This document shows positions 43,929-54,245 of a stretch of 64,000 nt of DNA, in pieces. Each line of letters starts with the position of its first letter. Position 1 is the first letter of the stretch. The notes under the pieces are model-generated. The model searched no databases. It had not been told where the DNA came from and saw only the letters and a list, made by a program, of their open reading frames with translations. The stretch lies in contig JBEIHX010000007.1 of NCBI GenBank assembly GCA_040381075.1, positions 1 to 64,000 of the forward strand. Direction: 5' to 3'. Position numbers and translations under genes: made by a program. The DNA is from JBEIHX01 sp040381075 (GTDB lineage Bacteria; Pseudomonadota; Alphaproteobacteria; Caulobacterales; Aquidulcibacteraceae).

Positions 43929-46079
43929 CTAGGCCGCCTTCACGCCTGAAAGGAACTTCGACACAACCGCCTGCAGCGCCTCGGACTGACGCGCCACATC
44001 AGCGCTCGCCGAAAGCACCTGGCTTGCCGCAGCCCCGGTCTCGCCGGAGGCCTGGCTCACCCGCGTGATGTCTTCCGCCACCGAGACGGCGGCCTTGGAC
44101 ACTTCCGCGACGTTGCGCGCGATTTCGCCGGTTGTGGCGGACTGCTCCGCCACCGACTGTTCGATCGCCTGGGCGTTCTGGGCAAGCTTGGCGATGATGC
44201 GGTCGATCGACTCGATCGCCGCCACCGCGTCTTTCATCGGACGCTCGATGCCCTGGATCTGGGCGGCGATGTCGTCCGTTGCGCCAGCCGTCTGGTTGGC
44301 GAGGCTCTTGACCTCCTGGGCGACGATCGCAAAGCCGCGACCCGCTTCACCCGCGCGCGCCGCCTCGATCGTGGCGTTGAGCGCGAGGAGATTGGTCTGG
44401 TCGGCGATGTCCTTGATGAGGTCGACGACTTCGCCGATCCGACGGGCCGCGTCGGCGAGCGAGTCGATCACCTGGGTCGCGCTCTGCGCCGCGGTGACAG
44501 CCTCGCGCACCACAAGCGCCGAGTCTGCAGCGTTGCGCTCGATGTCCGTGATCGCCTTGGCGAGGTCGCCAGCGCCAGCCGACGCGGTCTCCGCGTTGAC
44601 GGTCTGCTCTTCCGCAGCGGCGGCCACGTTGGAGGCCAGCTGGTTCGCCGACTGGGCGTTCTGGGTCATGACCGCTGCCGTGGCCTGCAGTTCGGTGGCC
44701 GCGGCAGCAACAGTGCGGACCATCTCGCTCACCGCGCTCTCGAACTCATTGGTCAGCGAGTCGACTTTCGCGGTGCGCTCGGCGCGGGCGGTGGCTTCCT
44801 TGCGGGACTGTTCTTCAAGGCGGCGGCGCTCAATGCCGTTCTCCTTGAAGACCTCGACTGCACGGGCCATGGCGCCGATCTCGTCCTGCCGCTCGGAGCC
44901 CTCCACGGTGACGTTGTCGCGACCATTCGCAAGTTCGCCCATCACCTCGGTGAGACGCCCGACCGGGACCGCAATGGTGCGGGCGAAAGCGAGGCCGGCG
45001 AAGGCGCCGAGGACGACCAGGATCAGGGTCGCGCCAAAGATCGTCCACATCATCGGAACGAGGGCGGCCAAGGCCTCAGACTTCGACTTCTCGACCAGGA
45101 TCGCCCAGGTCACGCCGTTGAACTCAAGCGGCTGGAAGGCGATCAGGCCGGCTTCCCCGACGCGGGTCGCCGCCTCGGTGACGCCGCTCTTGCCGTCGAG
45201 CGCCTCCTGAACGGCAGGAGCGTCGTGGCTCGCGACCAGGATGGTCGCGTCCTTCGTCAGACGGCTCTGGTTGCGCATCAGCTTGTCGCCGCCGAGGATC
45301 ATCGCCTCGCCGGTCCTGCCGAGCGCGAGACCGGAGGACATCGCACTGTTGATGCGGTCGATCGGCATCTGGAACGCGATCACGCCACGGAACTTTCCGT
45401 CCGCATCCGTGATCGGAGCAGCGATAAAGCTCGCCGGAACATTGTTGGACGGGGCGTAGGGCTTGAAGTCAACGAACGCCGACTTGCCAGTGGCTGCATT
45501 GGCCTTGGCGGCGTTGAAGACCGCGCCAAGATCCGTGTCCTTCCACTGACCGCCAACCAGGTTGGTGGCGAAGTCGAGTTCCTTGAACACCGTGTAGACG
45601 TTCTGACCCTCGGTATCGAACAGGAAGATGTCGTAGTAGCCCTTCTGCTTCAGATAGGTGCGAAACCACGGATGGAAGCGCGCATGGGCGAGGGAATAGG
45701 GCGAGCCGTCCGGCGCCGCGTCCAGGGCGTCCTTCTGCCCGATCGGATTGGGGTTCTTTTCAATGTAGAGGCCCTGGAGGCGCTCCGTGGCGTTGGCCCC
45801 CATGCGGGCGAAGCCGGCCTCATAGGCGGCGAGAGCCTGCAATGTCACCGGGCTTGAGCGGAGCGACTGAATGTCGTCCTCAATCGACCGCAGGTAGACG
45901 CCGAGGGTTTCAGACTTCGATTCCGCCAGGGCGGACAGCTGAACCTTGGCCTCGCCGGTGATCGTACGGGCGGCCACCATGTAGCCGACCCCACCAGCAA
46001 GAACAGCCGCGATGGCGGCGACGCCGGCGATGGCCAGCGGTAATTTTCGGGCAATGGGCATGTTCAGGAGAGCACGCAT
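43929..46079 (-). CDS. Methyl-accepting chemotaxis protein
   Basis: Chemoreceptor of 716 aa. TM1 ~15-37; a periplasmic Cache-type sensor ~40-335 with HPWFRTYLKQKGYYDIFLFD and VYTVFKELDFATNL; TM2 ~342-364; HAMP ~365-420 (AVPVGRLTEVMGELANGR); signalling domain ~440-716 with the invariant hairpin tip DLIKDIADQTNLLALNATIEAARAGEAGRGFAIVAQEV (spread over 38 residues). No C-terminal CheR-binding pentapeptide is seen. The 5' gap is unusually AT-rich for the window. No other chemotaxis genes are near, so it is an orphan receptor; its ligand is unknown. Confidence 0.96.
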   Translation of the reverse strand: MRALLNMPIARKLPLAIAGVAAIAAVLAGGVGYMVAARTITGEAKVQLSALAESKSETLGVYLRSIEDDIQSLRSSPVTLQALAAYEAGFARMGANATERLQGLYIEKNPNPIGQKDALDAAPDGSPYSLAHARFHPWFRTYLKQKGYYDIFLFDTEGQNVYTVFKELDFATNLVGGQWKDTDLGAVFNAAKANAATGKSAFVDFKPYAPSNNVPASFIAAPITDADGKFRGVIAFQMPIDRINSAMSSGLALGRTGEAMILGGDKLMRNQSRLTKDATILVASHDAPAVQEALDGKSGVTEAATRVGEAGLIAFQPLEFNGVTWAILVEKSKSEALAALVPMMWTIFGATLILVVLGAFAGLAFARTIAVPVGRLTEVMGELANGRDNVTVEGSERQDEIGAMARAVEVFKENGIERRRLEEQSRKEATARAERTAKVDSLTNEFESAVSEMVRTVAAAATELQATAAVMTQNAQSANQLASNVAAAAEEQTVNAETASAGAGDLAKAITDIERNAADSALVVREAVTAAQSATQVIDSLADAARRIGEVVDLIKDIADQTNLLALNATIEAARAGEAGRGFAIVAQEVKSLANQTAGATDDIAAQIQGIERPMKDAVAAIESIDRIIAKLAQNAQAIEQSVAEQSATTGEIARNVAEVSKAAVSVAEDITRVSQASGETGAAASQVLSASADVARQSEALQAVVSKFLSGVKAA

Positions 46080-46300
46080 GACAACCTCGATGACGCAGGG
46101 GAAAGTCCCTTCTCCAGAGTCAGACTAGCGCAAATTGGTTGTCTGATCGTTGCCGGTTGATTGCCTACGGATTAAAAAGGCGAAAATTTTCCCTTAATTT
46201 TGGGCTGCGGGGTCAATTTCAGGGGTGAATTTAAATCTGTCATTAATCAATAATCGTCTGTAAGCCGAAAATTTTTGGCGCGACACTCCGCCACATCCCC
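46080..46300. other. AT-rich promoter region of the chemoreceptor gene
   Basis: This gap contrasts with the GC-rich surroundings: runs such as TTAAAAAGG, AAAATTTTC (twice) and ATTAATCAATAAT occur within 46170-46280, and GCCGAAAATTTTTGGC (46264-46279) is a near-perfect 16-bp inverted repeat. It probably contains the promoter and control sites of the gene starting at 46079; no consensus sigma sites could be fixed by eye. Confidence 0.5.
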
Positions 46301-46405
46301 TTTGCCGAATTTCTCCTCTCCGAATTTCGCCTCTCCGACTTTCGCTTTTCCGACTTTCGCTTCCCTGACTTTCGCTTCCCTGACTTTCGCTTCCCCGACT
46401 TTGCA
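46301..46405. repeat. Seven tandem 15-nt repeats (TTCCCTGACTTTCGC type)
   Basis: Seven 15-nt units: a degenerate first copy, then CTCTCCGAATTTCGC drifting into TTCCCTGACTTTCGC and TTCCCCGACTTTGCA. It lies between the chemoreceptor promoter region and the stop of the hydrolase gene at 46434. Frames through it are open in both directions but have no initiation signal. Confidence 0.95.
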
Positions 46406-46433
46406 TCAGGCAGGCTGCATCGGGCGAGGCGGC

Positions 46434-47297
46434 TCAGCTGAGGCGCGCCAGAAACCTCTGGATCGCCTCAACGGCAGCTGGCTCTGTGAGCATCGGCGCG
46501 TGCCCGACCCGTGGGACTTCGACCGCGTCAAGGTCGGGATGGCGCGCGCACATCCTGGAAAGCCCGTCTGACGACAGAATGTCAGAGAGCGCTCCGCGAA
46601 TGACAAGCGTGGGGATTTCGGCCAGCCGCGCGAAGGCGGCCCACGGATCGGCTGCGCCAACCGCGCCTGCGCGCATCGGCGCCGCGATCGCGGGATCGTA
46701 GGCAAGCTCCAGGAGTCCGTCGGGGCGGGCACGAAAGATGCGCCGGGCGAAAGCCGGCCAGAAGTCGTCGCACGCGTCGGGAAAGGCCGTGCCATTGATC
46801 TCCCGGCAGTACTGTGCAGCCGCCTGCCAGTCGCCGACCGGAGCGGCGCCGCCGACATAGCTGGCGATGCGCTTCAATCCTTCCGGCGCAATCTCCGGGC
46901 CGATGTCGTTGAGCACGACGCCGACAAGGCGGTGCGGGGCGATGATCGCCGCGATCATCGCCATCAGCCCGCCCATCGACGTGCCGATCCAGACCGCCTG
47001 GTCAATCCCAAGCGCATCCCATACAGCCAGGCTGTCGGCTGCATAGGTCACGGGCGTGTAGTTCATCGGGTTCGGGTCATTGTCGGATAGGCCCCGCCCG
47101 CGCACGTCCAGCGCCACGACGCGCCGGCCGCCGGCTGCGATCCCTGGGGCCACATCTGCAAAATCAAGCGAGTTGCGGGTCAGTCCGTGCGCGCAGAACA
47201 CCGGCGCGCCCGTCGCCTGGCCATCAGGCCGCCAGTCGCGCACGTAGACCCACAGTCCGTCCGCCATGCGCACCTTATGCTCAAACACCTGCGTCAT
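46434..47297 (-). CDS. Alpha/beta hydrolase
   Basis: Hydrolase of 287 aa with an intact triad: FCAHGLTRNSLDFADVAPGIAAGGRRVVALDVRGRGLSD over the first strands, nucleophile elbow IGTSMGGLMAM (Ser), acid in RGALSDILSSDG, His in RVGHAPML. It resembles haloperoxidase/esterase-like and ring-cleavage (MhpC-like) hydrolases. ATG at 47297 has AGGAG 8 nt upstream. It lies 135 nt after the TonB receptor stop on the same strand, so it may be expressed with that receptor. Confidence 0.92.
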   Translation of the reverse strand: MTQVFEHKVRMADGLWVYVRDWRPDGQATGAPVFCAHGLTRNSLDFADVAPGIAAGGRRVVALDVRGRGLSDNDPNPMNYTPVTYAADSLAVWDALGIDQAVWIGTSMGGLMAMIAAIIAPHRLVGVVLNDIGPEIAPEGLKRIASYVGGAAPVGDWQAAAQYCREINGTAFPDACDDFWPAFARRIFRARPDGLLELAYDPAIAAPMRAGAVGAADPWAAFARLAEIPTLVIRGALSDILSSDGLSRMCARHPDLDAVEVPRVGHAPMLTEPAAVEAIQRFLARLS

Positions 47298-47432
47298 GGC
47301 GTGATCTCCTGTCGCTGCGCATCCCGCCACCCGCCCCGCCCTGGACGCCCCCAGGGGCCTGGCGCAGGGCGGACTTCCTGCCGACGTCGCGGGCGCGCCA
47401 GAAGGCGAGCGCCCGCGACGCCGCAGGCCCGC

Positions 47433-49736
<2,304 letters not shown>

Positions 49737-49835
49737 GTCTGCTTCCCCCTTCAGCGGGGCGCAGGTCTCCGTCCCAAACGCCCCGGTGACGATTGACAAC
49801 CCCATAGGCGGCGGCGAGAGAACCTGCAAGATATA

Positions 49836-49851
49836 TTCAACGTTCGTTGAA
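49836..49851. promoter_or_regulatory. Operator-like inverted repeat TTCAACG-TT-CGTTGAA
   Basis: Perfect 7-bp arms with a 2-nt centre in the 249-bp divergent gap between the TonB receptor and the acyl-CoA synthetase gene. The TetR gene downstream of the synthetase is the obvious candidate binder. One half-site array of this strength is rare by chance in this GC-rich DNA. Confidence 0.75.
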
Positions 49852-49985
49852 CGCGCGACCCGATGACCGCAGGGATGGGCGCAGTCTTGCGCCCTGGCGC
49901 GCATGCGCGGTGCGGGGCAGGACCGCGGGCGCGCGCCGCGACGAACGCACCAGCCGGGGTGTCGCCGGCCAGGGGGAGACACGCC

Positions 49986-51566
49986 ATGTTCGACGCGCCA
50001 AGGCCGCTGCTGCCGGAGATCCTCGCCCTTCATGGCCGCTGGCGGGCGACAAAGCCTTTCGTCATCGCCGGGGGGCAGAGCGTGACCTGGGGCGACTTCG
50101 CCCAGCGTACCGCATGCGTGGCCAACGGGCTTGCGGCCCTGGGCGTGCGCCCCGGCGAGCGCGTCGGCCTGTTGATGGACGCCAGGGTCGAGACGCTCGA
50201 GGCGATCTGGGGAGTGATGCGCGCAGGCGCCGTCGTCACCCCCCTGAACCTCGCGATCACCGATGCGGCTGCGCGCGCCATGCTGGCGGACGCCGAGGTG
50301 AGCGCAGTGATCGCAACGCCCGATCAGGCCGCCAGACTCGCCGCGGTGACGACAGGCGTGGCGCGGCTCACGCCCGAGCGCATCCTGGTTGTCGGCGCAG
50401 CAGCGGGCTTCACAGACTTCGCGGTGTGGCGCGACGCCCAGAGCGCGGCGGCGCCGGCGCCGGCGCTGGACGACGAGGCGGTCTGCAACATCATATATTC
50501 CTCAGGCACCACCGGCGAGCCCAAAGGCATCGTGCACACCCACCGACGCAGGCTGGACTGGACCTACGATATAGCACTCGCCCTGCGCTACCACGCCGGC
50601 GCGCGCACCCTCATCAACATCGGCCTGTATTCCAACATCACCTGGGTCGCGATGCTGTCGAGTGTTCTGTGTGGCGCCACCGTGGTGCTGCACGACCGCT
50701 TTGACGCGGGCCAGACGCTTGCCGCCATCGCCAGCGGAGCGACCCATCTGGCCATGGCGCCCGTCCAGTATCAGCGCCTTCTGGCCCATCCAGCCTACAG
50801 CGCCACAGACAAATCCCGTGTCCAGGCGATGATGTGCTGCGGCTCACCGCTGCCAATCAGCATAAAACAACGTCTGCTGAATGAGTTTCCATGCGGCGTC
50901 ATAGAACTCTATGGCATGACGGAAGGCATCATAACAACACTGGATCCGGAGGATGCGATGGCGCACATCGCATCGGTCGGCCGGCCTCTTCCCGGAACTG
51001 ATATCAAAATTCTTGGGTCTGACGATTGTGAACTTCCCCCGGGGCACGCAGGCGAGATTGTCGGGCGCGGGCGCATCACCATGCCCGGCTACTGGCGCCG
51101 ACCCGACGCCACGCGCGATGCAACCTGGACGGATGGGCAGGGTCGGGCGTGGCTGCGAACAGGCGACATTGGGCGCCTGGACGAGGACGGCTTTCTCACC
51201 ATCGTCGATCGCAAGAAGGACATGATCCTGTCCGGCGGCCAGAATGTCTATCCGGCCGACATTGAGGCGGTGCTGATCACCCACCCCGATGTCGCCGAAT
51301 GCGCCGTCATCGGCGCGCCAGACGAGACCTGGGGCGAAACCCCGCTCGCCGTGATCGTGGCGCGCCCCCAGGCGCACAGCACGGCCCTGCAGGTCCGCGA
51401 CTGGCTCAATGCGCGTCTTGGCAGGCGCGAGCGGGTGCGCGAGGTGCGCGTCGCCGCCGCCCTCCCCCGCAATCCCAATGGCAAGGTCCTCAAGCGCGTC
51501 CTGCGCGACGAACTGCGGCTTGACGCAGACCTCGCCGCGCAGTCACTACCGGCGCACGATGAATGA
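49986..51566 (+). CDS. Acyl-CoA synthetase (AMP-forming, ANL superfamily)
   Basis: AMP-dependent acyl-CoA ligase of 526 aa. Motifs: phosphate-binding IIYSSGTTGEPKGIVHTH, the A5 region VIELYGMTEGIITT, RTGDIGRLDEDGFLTIVDRKKDMILSGGQNVYPADIE around the hinge, and the C-terminal catalytic Lys in PRNPNGKVLKR. The length and motif spacing fit fatty-acid or aromatic-acid CoA ligases. ATG at 49986 has AGGGGGAG upstream. Its stop lies 8 nt inside the TetR gene. With the divergent receptor it forms a likely uptake-activation module for an organic acid. Confidence 0.95.
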   Translation: MFDAPRPLLPEILALHGRWRATKPFVIAGGQSVTWGDFAQRTACVANGLAALGVRPGERVGLLMDARVETLEAIWGVMRAGAVVTPLNLAITDAAARAMLADAEVSAVIATPDQAARLAAVTTGVARLTPERILVVGAAAGFTDFAVWRDAQSAAAPAPALDDEAVCNIIYSSGTTGEPKGIVHTHRRRLDWTYDIALALRYHAGARTLINIGLYSNITWVAMLSSVLCGATVVLHDRFDAGQTLAAIASGATHLAMAPVQYQRLLAHPAYSATDKSRVQAMMCCGSPLPISIKQRLLNEFPCGVIELYGMTEGIITTLDPEDAMAHIASVGRPLPGTDIKILGSDDCELPPGHAGEIVGRGRITMPGYWRRPDATRDATWTDGQGRAWLRTGDIGRLDEDGFLTIVDRKKDMILSGGQNVYPADIEAVLITHPDVAECAVIGAPDETWGETPLAVIVARPQAHSTALQVRDWLNARLGRRERVREVRVAAALPRNPNGKVLKRVLRDELRLDADLAAQSLPAHDE

Positions 51567-52254
51567 GGGCGCCGTCAAATCCGCCGGGGCGCGCCGCCCC
51601 GGCCGGCCGCGTACAGCCAGCGAGAGCGACGCGCGTGAGCGCCTGCTTGACGAAGCTGAACGGCTGTTCGCCGAGCACGGCTTCTATGGCGTCACGGTGC
51701 GCGACGTGACCCGCGCCGCCGGCGTCGACGTCGCGCTGGCGCATTACCATTTTGGGGCGAAGCGCGGTTTGTTTGACGCCGTCTTCCTGCGCCGCGCCGA
51801 AATCCTCAACGCCGACCGTCTCCTCGCCCTCGAGGCCGCCCGCGCCGACGCCGCGCCAGACGAACCGACCGTGGAGACCGTCATCCAGGCCTTTGTCGGG
51901 CCTGTGCTGGCGCGCTGGGCCTCCGGCGACCCTGGGTGGAAAAGCTACTGCGCTCTGGTCGCGCAGGTGAACAACACCCCATCCTGGGGCGGCAAGACGA
52001 TGACGCGCTACTTCGATCCGGTGGTGCAGCGATTCATCAACGCGCTGCGTCAGGCCCTGCCCGATCTTGCAGAAGCGGACCTGTTCTGGAGCTATCACTT
52101 TCTGTCGGGCGCGCTGACGCTGACGCTTGCCGAAACCGGACGGATCGACCTGCTGTCGGCTGGGGTTGCGCGCTCAGGCGACCATGACGCCGTGATGGCG
52201 CGCATGCCACGCTTCTTCGCCGCCGGCTTTCACGCCCTCGCCCGCAAGGACTGA
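51559..52254 (+). CDS. TetR family transcriptional regulator
   Basis: TetR regulator of 231 aa. HTH: RERLLDEAERLFAEHGFYGVTVRDVTRAAGVDVALAHYHFGAKRGLFDAVF, with the second helix pair ALAHYHF typical of the CerR/YbiH-like group whose C-terminal domain (~110-225) follows here with VQRFINALRQALPDLAEADLFWSYHFLSGAL. ATG at 51559 overlaps the synthetase end by 8 nt, so the pair is translated together and the repressor is probably autoregulated through the inverted repeat at 49836-49851. Acyl-CoA is a reasonable ligand guess given its partner. Confidence 0.94.
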   Translation: MNEGAVKSAGARRPGRPRTASESDARERLLDEAERLFAEHGFYGVTVRDVTRAAGVDVALAHYHFGAKRGLFDAVFLRRAEILNADRLLALEAARADAAPDEPTVETVIQAFVGPVLARWASGDPGWKSYCALVAQVNNTPSWGGKTMTRYFDPVVQRFINALRQALPDLAEADLFWSYHFLSGALTLTLAETGRIDLLSAGVARSGDHDAVMARMPRFFAAGFHALARKD

Positions 52255-52269
52255 GGGGCACAGACCAGG

Positions 52270-52290
52270 GCGCCGCGCTCCCGGCGGCGC
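52270..52290 (+). terminator. 7-bp GC stem-loop after tetR
   Basis: GCGCCGC pairs with GCGGCGC across a 7-nt loop, 16 nt past the TetR stop, in the convergent gap with mtgA. No T-run. The placement repeats that of the stem-loop after the TetR gene at 41058. Confidence 0.35.
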
Positions 52291-52361
52291 GCGAGGGGAC
52301 CCCAGCCGGCGCGCACCGGCGACGCCAGGCAACGGCGCGCTGAAGCGCAGCTCAGCCGGCC

Positions 52362-53132
52362 TCAGCGCTGCTTTTTCTTTGCCGCCGGATCCGGGATGCG
52401 CGGGCCATTGAGACCTGCCGCGTTCCAGACGCAGGCGTCGAGCCCGTCATTGCGCACCACGCCCATCCGGCGCTGGATGACGCCGGCGCGATTGCGCACA
52501 TAGGGTCCAGGCCTGTCGGCGCGCCATTTGTTGGGGCTGGGCAGCACGGCGGCGAGAAGCGCCGCCTGGCGGGTCGAGAGCCTGCCGGCCGACGCCTTGA
52601 AGCGCGCACCGGCGGCGGCTTCAGCGCCGAACAGGCCGTCACCCCACTCCGCGACGTTGAGATAGGCTTCCATGATCCGGCGCTTCGGCCACAGCGTCTC
52701 GATCAGCAGGGTGAAATAGGCCTCAAGCCCCTTCCGGACGAAGCCGCGGCCATCCCACAGGAACACGTTCTTGGCGACCTGCTGGGAAATCGTCGAGGCG
52801 CCCCGCAGGCGCCCGCCCTCCTGGGCGTCCGCGATGGCGTCCTGGATGGCCGCCAGATCAAAGCCGTGATGCATGCAGAACCGCGCATCCTCCGCCGCAA
52901 TCACGGCGCGCACGAGATCGCGATCAATGTCCTCTATGGCCACGAGATCACGGCGAACCGTCTCGCCGTCCATCACCGCCCGCTCGATCATCAGCGCCGT
53001 GCCGGGGATCGGCAGCCATCGATAGGCGAGCACCCACACGACCGAGAACAGCGCAAGCATGATGGCGACGCCGGCGACAAACTGCACCAGACGGGCGAGG
53101 AGGCTGCGCGGGGGCGGCGCCTTCCTGGTCAT
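52362..53132 (-). CDS. mtgA: Monofunctional biosynthetic peptidoglycan transglycosylase
   Basis: GT51 peptidoglycan glycosyltransferase of 256 aa. An N-terminal TM anchor (~15-38) precedes the catalytic domain with AAEDARFCMHHGFDLAAI (catalytic Glu in the AEDxxF motif), GASTISQQVAKNVFLW, RKGLEAYFTLLIETLWPKRRIMEAYLNVAEWG and LLAAVLPSPNKW. The enzyme polymerises lipid II on the periplasmic side. ATG at 53132 overlaps the queG stop as ATGA; an alternative ATG at 53144 adds four residues. Third gene of a carboxyltransferase-queG-mtgA string on the minus strand. A Lys/Arg tail ends the protein. Confidence 0.97.
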   Translation of the reverse strand: MTRKAPPPRSLLARLVQFVAGVAIMLALFSVVWVLAYRWLPIPGTALMIERAVMDGETVRRDLVAIEDIDRDLVRAVIAAEDARFCMHHGFDLAAIQDAIADAQEGGRLRGASTISQQVAKNVFLWDGRGFVRKGLEAYFTLLIETLWPKRRIMEAYLNVAEWGDGLFGAEAAAGARFKASAGRLSTRQAALLAAVLPSPNKWRADRPGPYVRNRAGVIQRRMGVVRNDGLDACVWNAAGLNGPRIPDPAAKKKQR

Positions 53133-54241
53133 GGCGCCCGCCATTCGGCCTGGACCGCCGCGTCCGTCTCGGCCGCCAGCGCCCCGGGTCGGGCTGCGGC
53201 GGCGGCTTCGGGGTCAAGCCTGCGCCACGCCCAGACGGCCATGGCGCGCACCAGCGCAGAGGCGTCCTGCGCCCGTGTCGCGCACACCCCGGCCAGCCGG
53301 GGGGCCGCGCTGTTGCCGATGGCGATCATGACATTGCGCACGAAGCGGTCCCTTCCGATGCGTTTCACCGGCGATTTGGCGAACATGGCGCGAAAGGTCG
53401 AGTCGTCGAGCGCAGCAAGCGTCTCCAGAAGGGGGGCCTTGAGGGCGGCGCGCGGGTGAAAGGCCGTTTCAGCGGTTGCGGCGGCGAACTTGTTCCATGG
53501 ACATACGGCAAGACAGTCGTCGCACCCATAGATCCGGTTGGCGATCGCCGGGCGGAACTCTGCCGGGATGTGGCCCCTGTGCTCGATCGTCAGGTACGAG
53601 ATGCAGCGCCCGGCGTCCAACTGATACGGGGCTGGAAAGGCGCGGGTCGGGCAGATGTCGAGACAGGCCCGGCACACGCCGCAATGATCGCCCTCCGCCG
53701 CGTCGGGCGCCAGATCGGCGTCCAGCAGGATTGCGCCCAGGAACAGCCAGGAGCCGTGCTGGCGCGAGACCAGATTGGTGTGCTTGCCCTGCCAGCCGAG
53801 CCCGGCCCTCTGGGCCAGCGGTTTTTCCATCAGCGGGGCGGTATCCACGAAGACCTTCAACTGACAGGTCAGCATCTGCTGGATATCGCGCGCCAGCGCC
53901 TTCAGACGGCGTTTGATCAGGTCGTGATAGTCATCGCCCTGCGCATAGACGGAGATCACCCCGGTCTCGCGGCGCGCCAGGCCCGCCAGGGGATCGTGCA
54001 CCGGCGCATAATTGACCCCAAGCATCAAGGCCGAGCGGGCCTGCGGCCACATCGCGGTCGGATGGCTGCGCCGCGCGGCGGTGTCGGCAAGCCAGGTCAT
54101 CTCGCCATGGCGCGCGTGGGCGATGAACTCCGCCAGACGCGCTCCAGCCGGCCACGCCGCCGTCACATCGGCGAAGCCGGCTGCATCGAACCCGTGCCGG
54201 AAAGCTGCGCGCCGGATCACGGCGCCGGCGTCGCGCGACAT
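53129..54241 (-). CDS. queG: Epoxyqueuosine reductase QueG
   Basis: Cobalamin-dependent iron-sulfur reductase of 370 aa performing the last step of queuosine tRNA modification. Two [4Fe-4S] ferredoxin-like sites are visible: CGVCRACLDICPTRAF and GCDDCLAVCPWNKF; N-terminal family marks are GEMTWLADTAARRSHP and GVNYAP; KPLAQRAGLGWQGKHTNLV is the cobalamin-domain region. The C-terminal ~50 residues are HEAT-like. It starts 4 nt after the carboxyltransferase stop and its stop overlaps mtgA (ATGA). Confidence 0.97.
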   Translation of the reverse strand: MSRDAGAVIRRAAFRHGFDAAGFADVTAAWPAGARLAEFIAHARHGEMTWLADTAARRSHPTAMWPQARSALMLGVNYAPVHDPLAGLARRETGVISVYAQGDDYHDLIKRRLKALARDIQQMLTCQLKVFVDTAPLMEKPLAQRAGLGWQGKHTNLVSRQHGSWLFLGAILLDADLAPDAAEGDHCGVCRACLDICPTRAFPAPYQLDAGRCISYLTIEHRGHIPAEFRPAIANRIYGCDDCLAVCPWNKFAAATAETAFHPRAALKAPLLETLAALDDSTFRAMFAKSPVKRIGRDRFVRNVMIAIGNSAAPRLAGVCATRAQDASALVRAMAVWAWRRLDPEAAAAARPGALAAETDAAVQAEWRAP

Positions 54242-54245
54242 CGGG

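Noticed and set aside
46275..46571. Small repeat protein with FASPT-like pentapeptides
   Set aside because: It is a translation of the 15-nt array with no ribosome-binding site, and it overlaps the hydrolase gene antisense.
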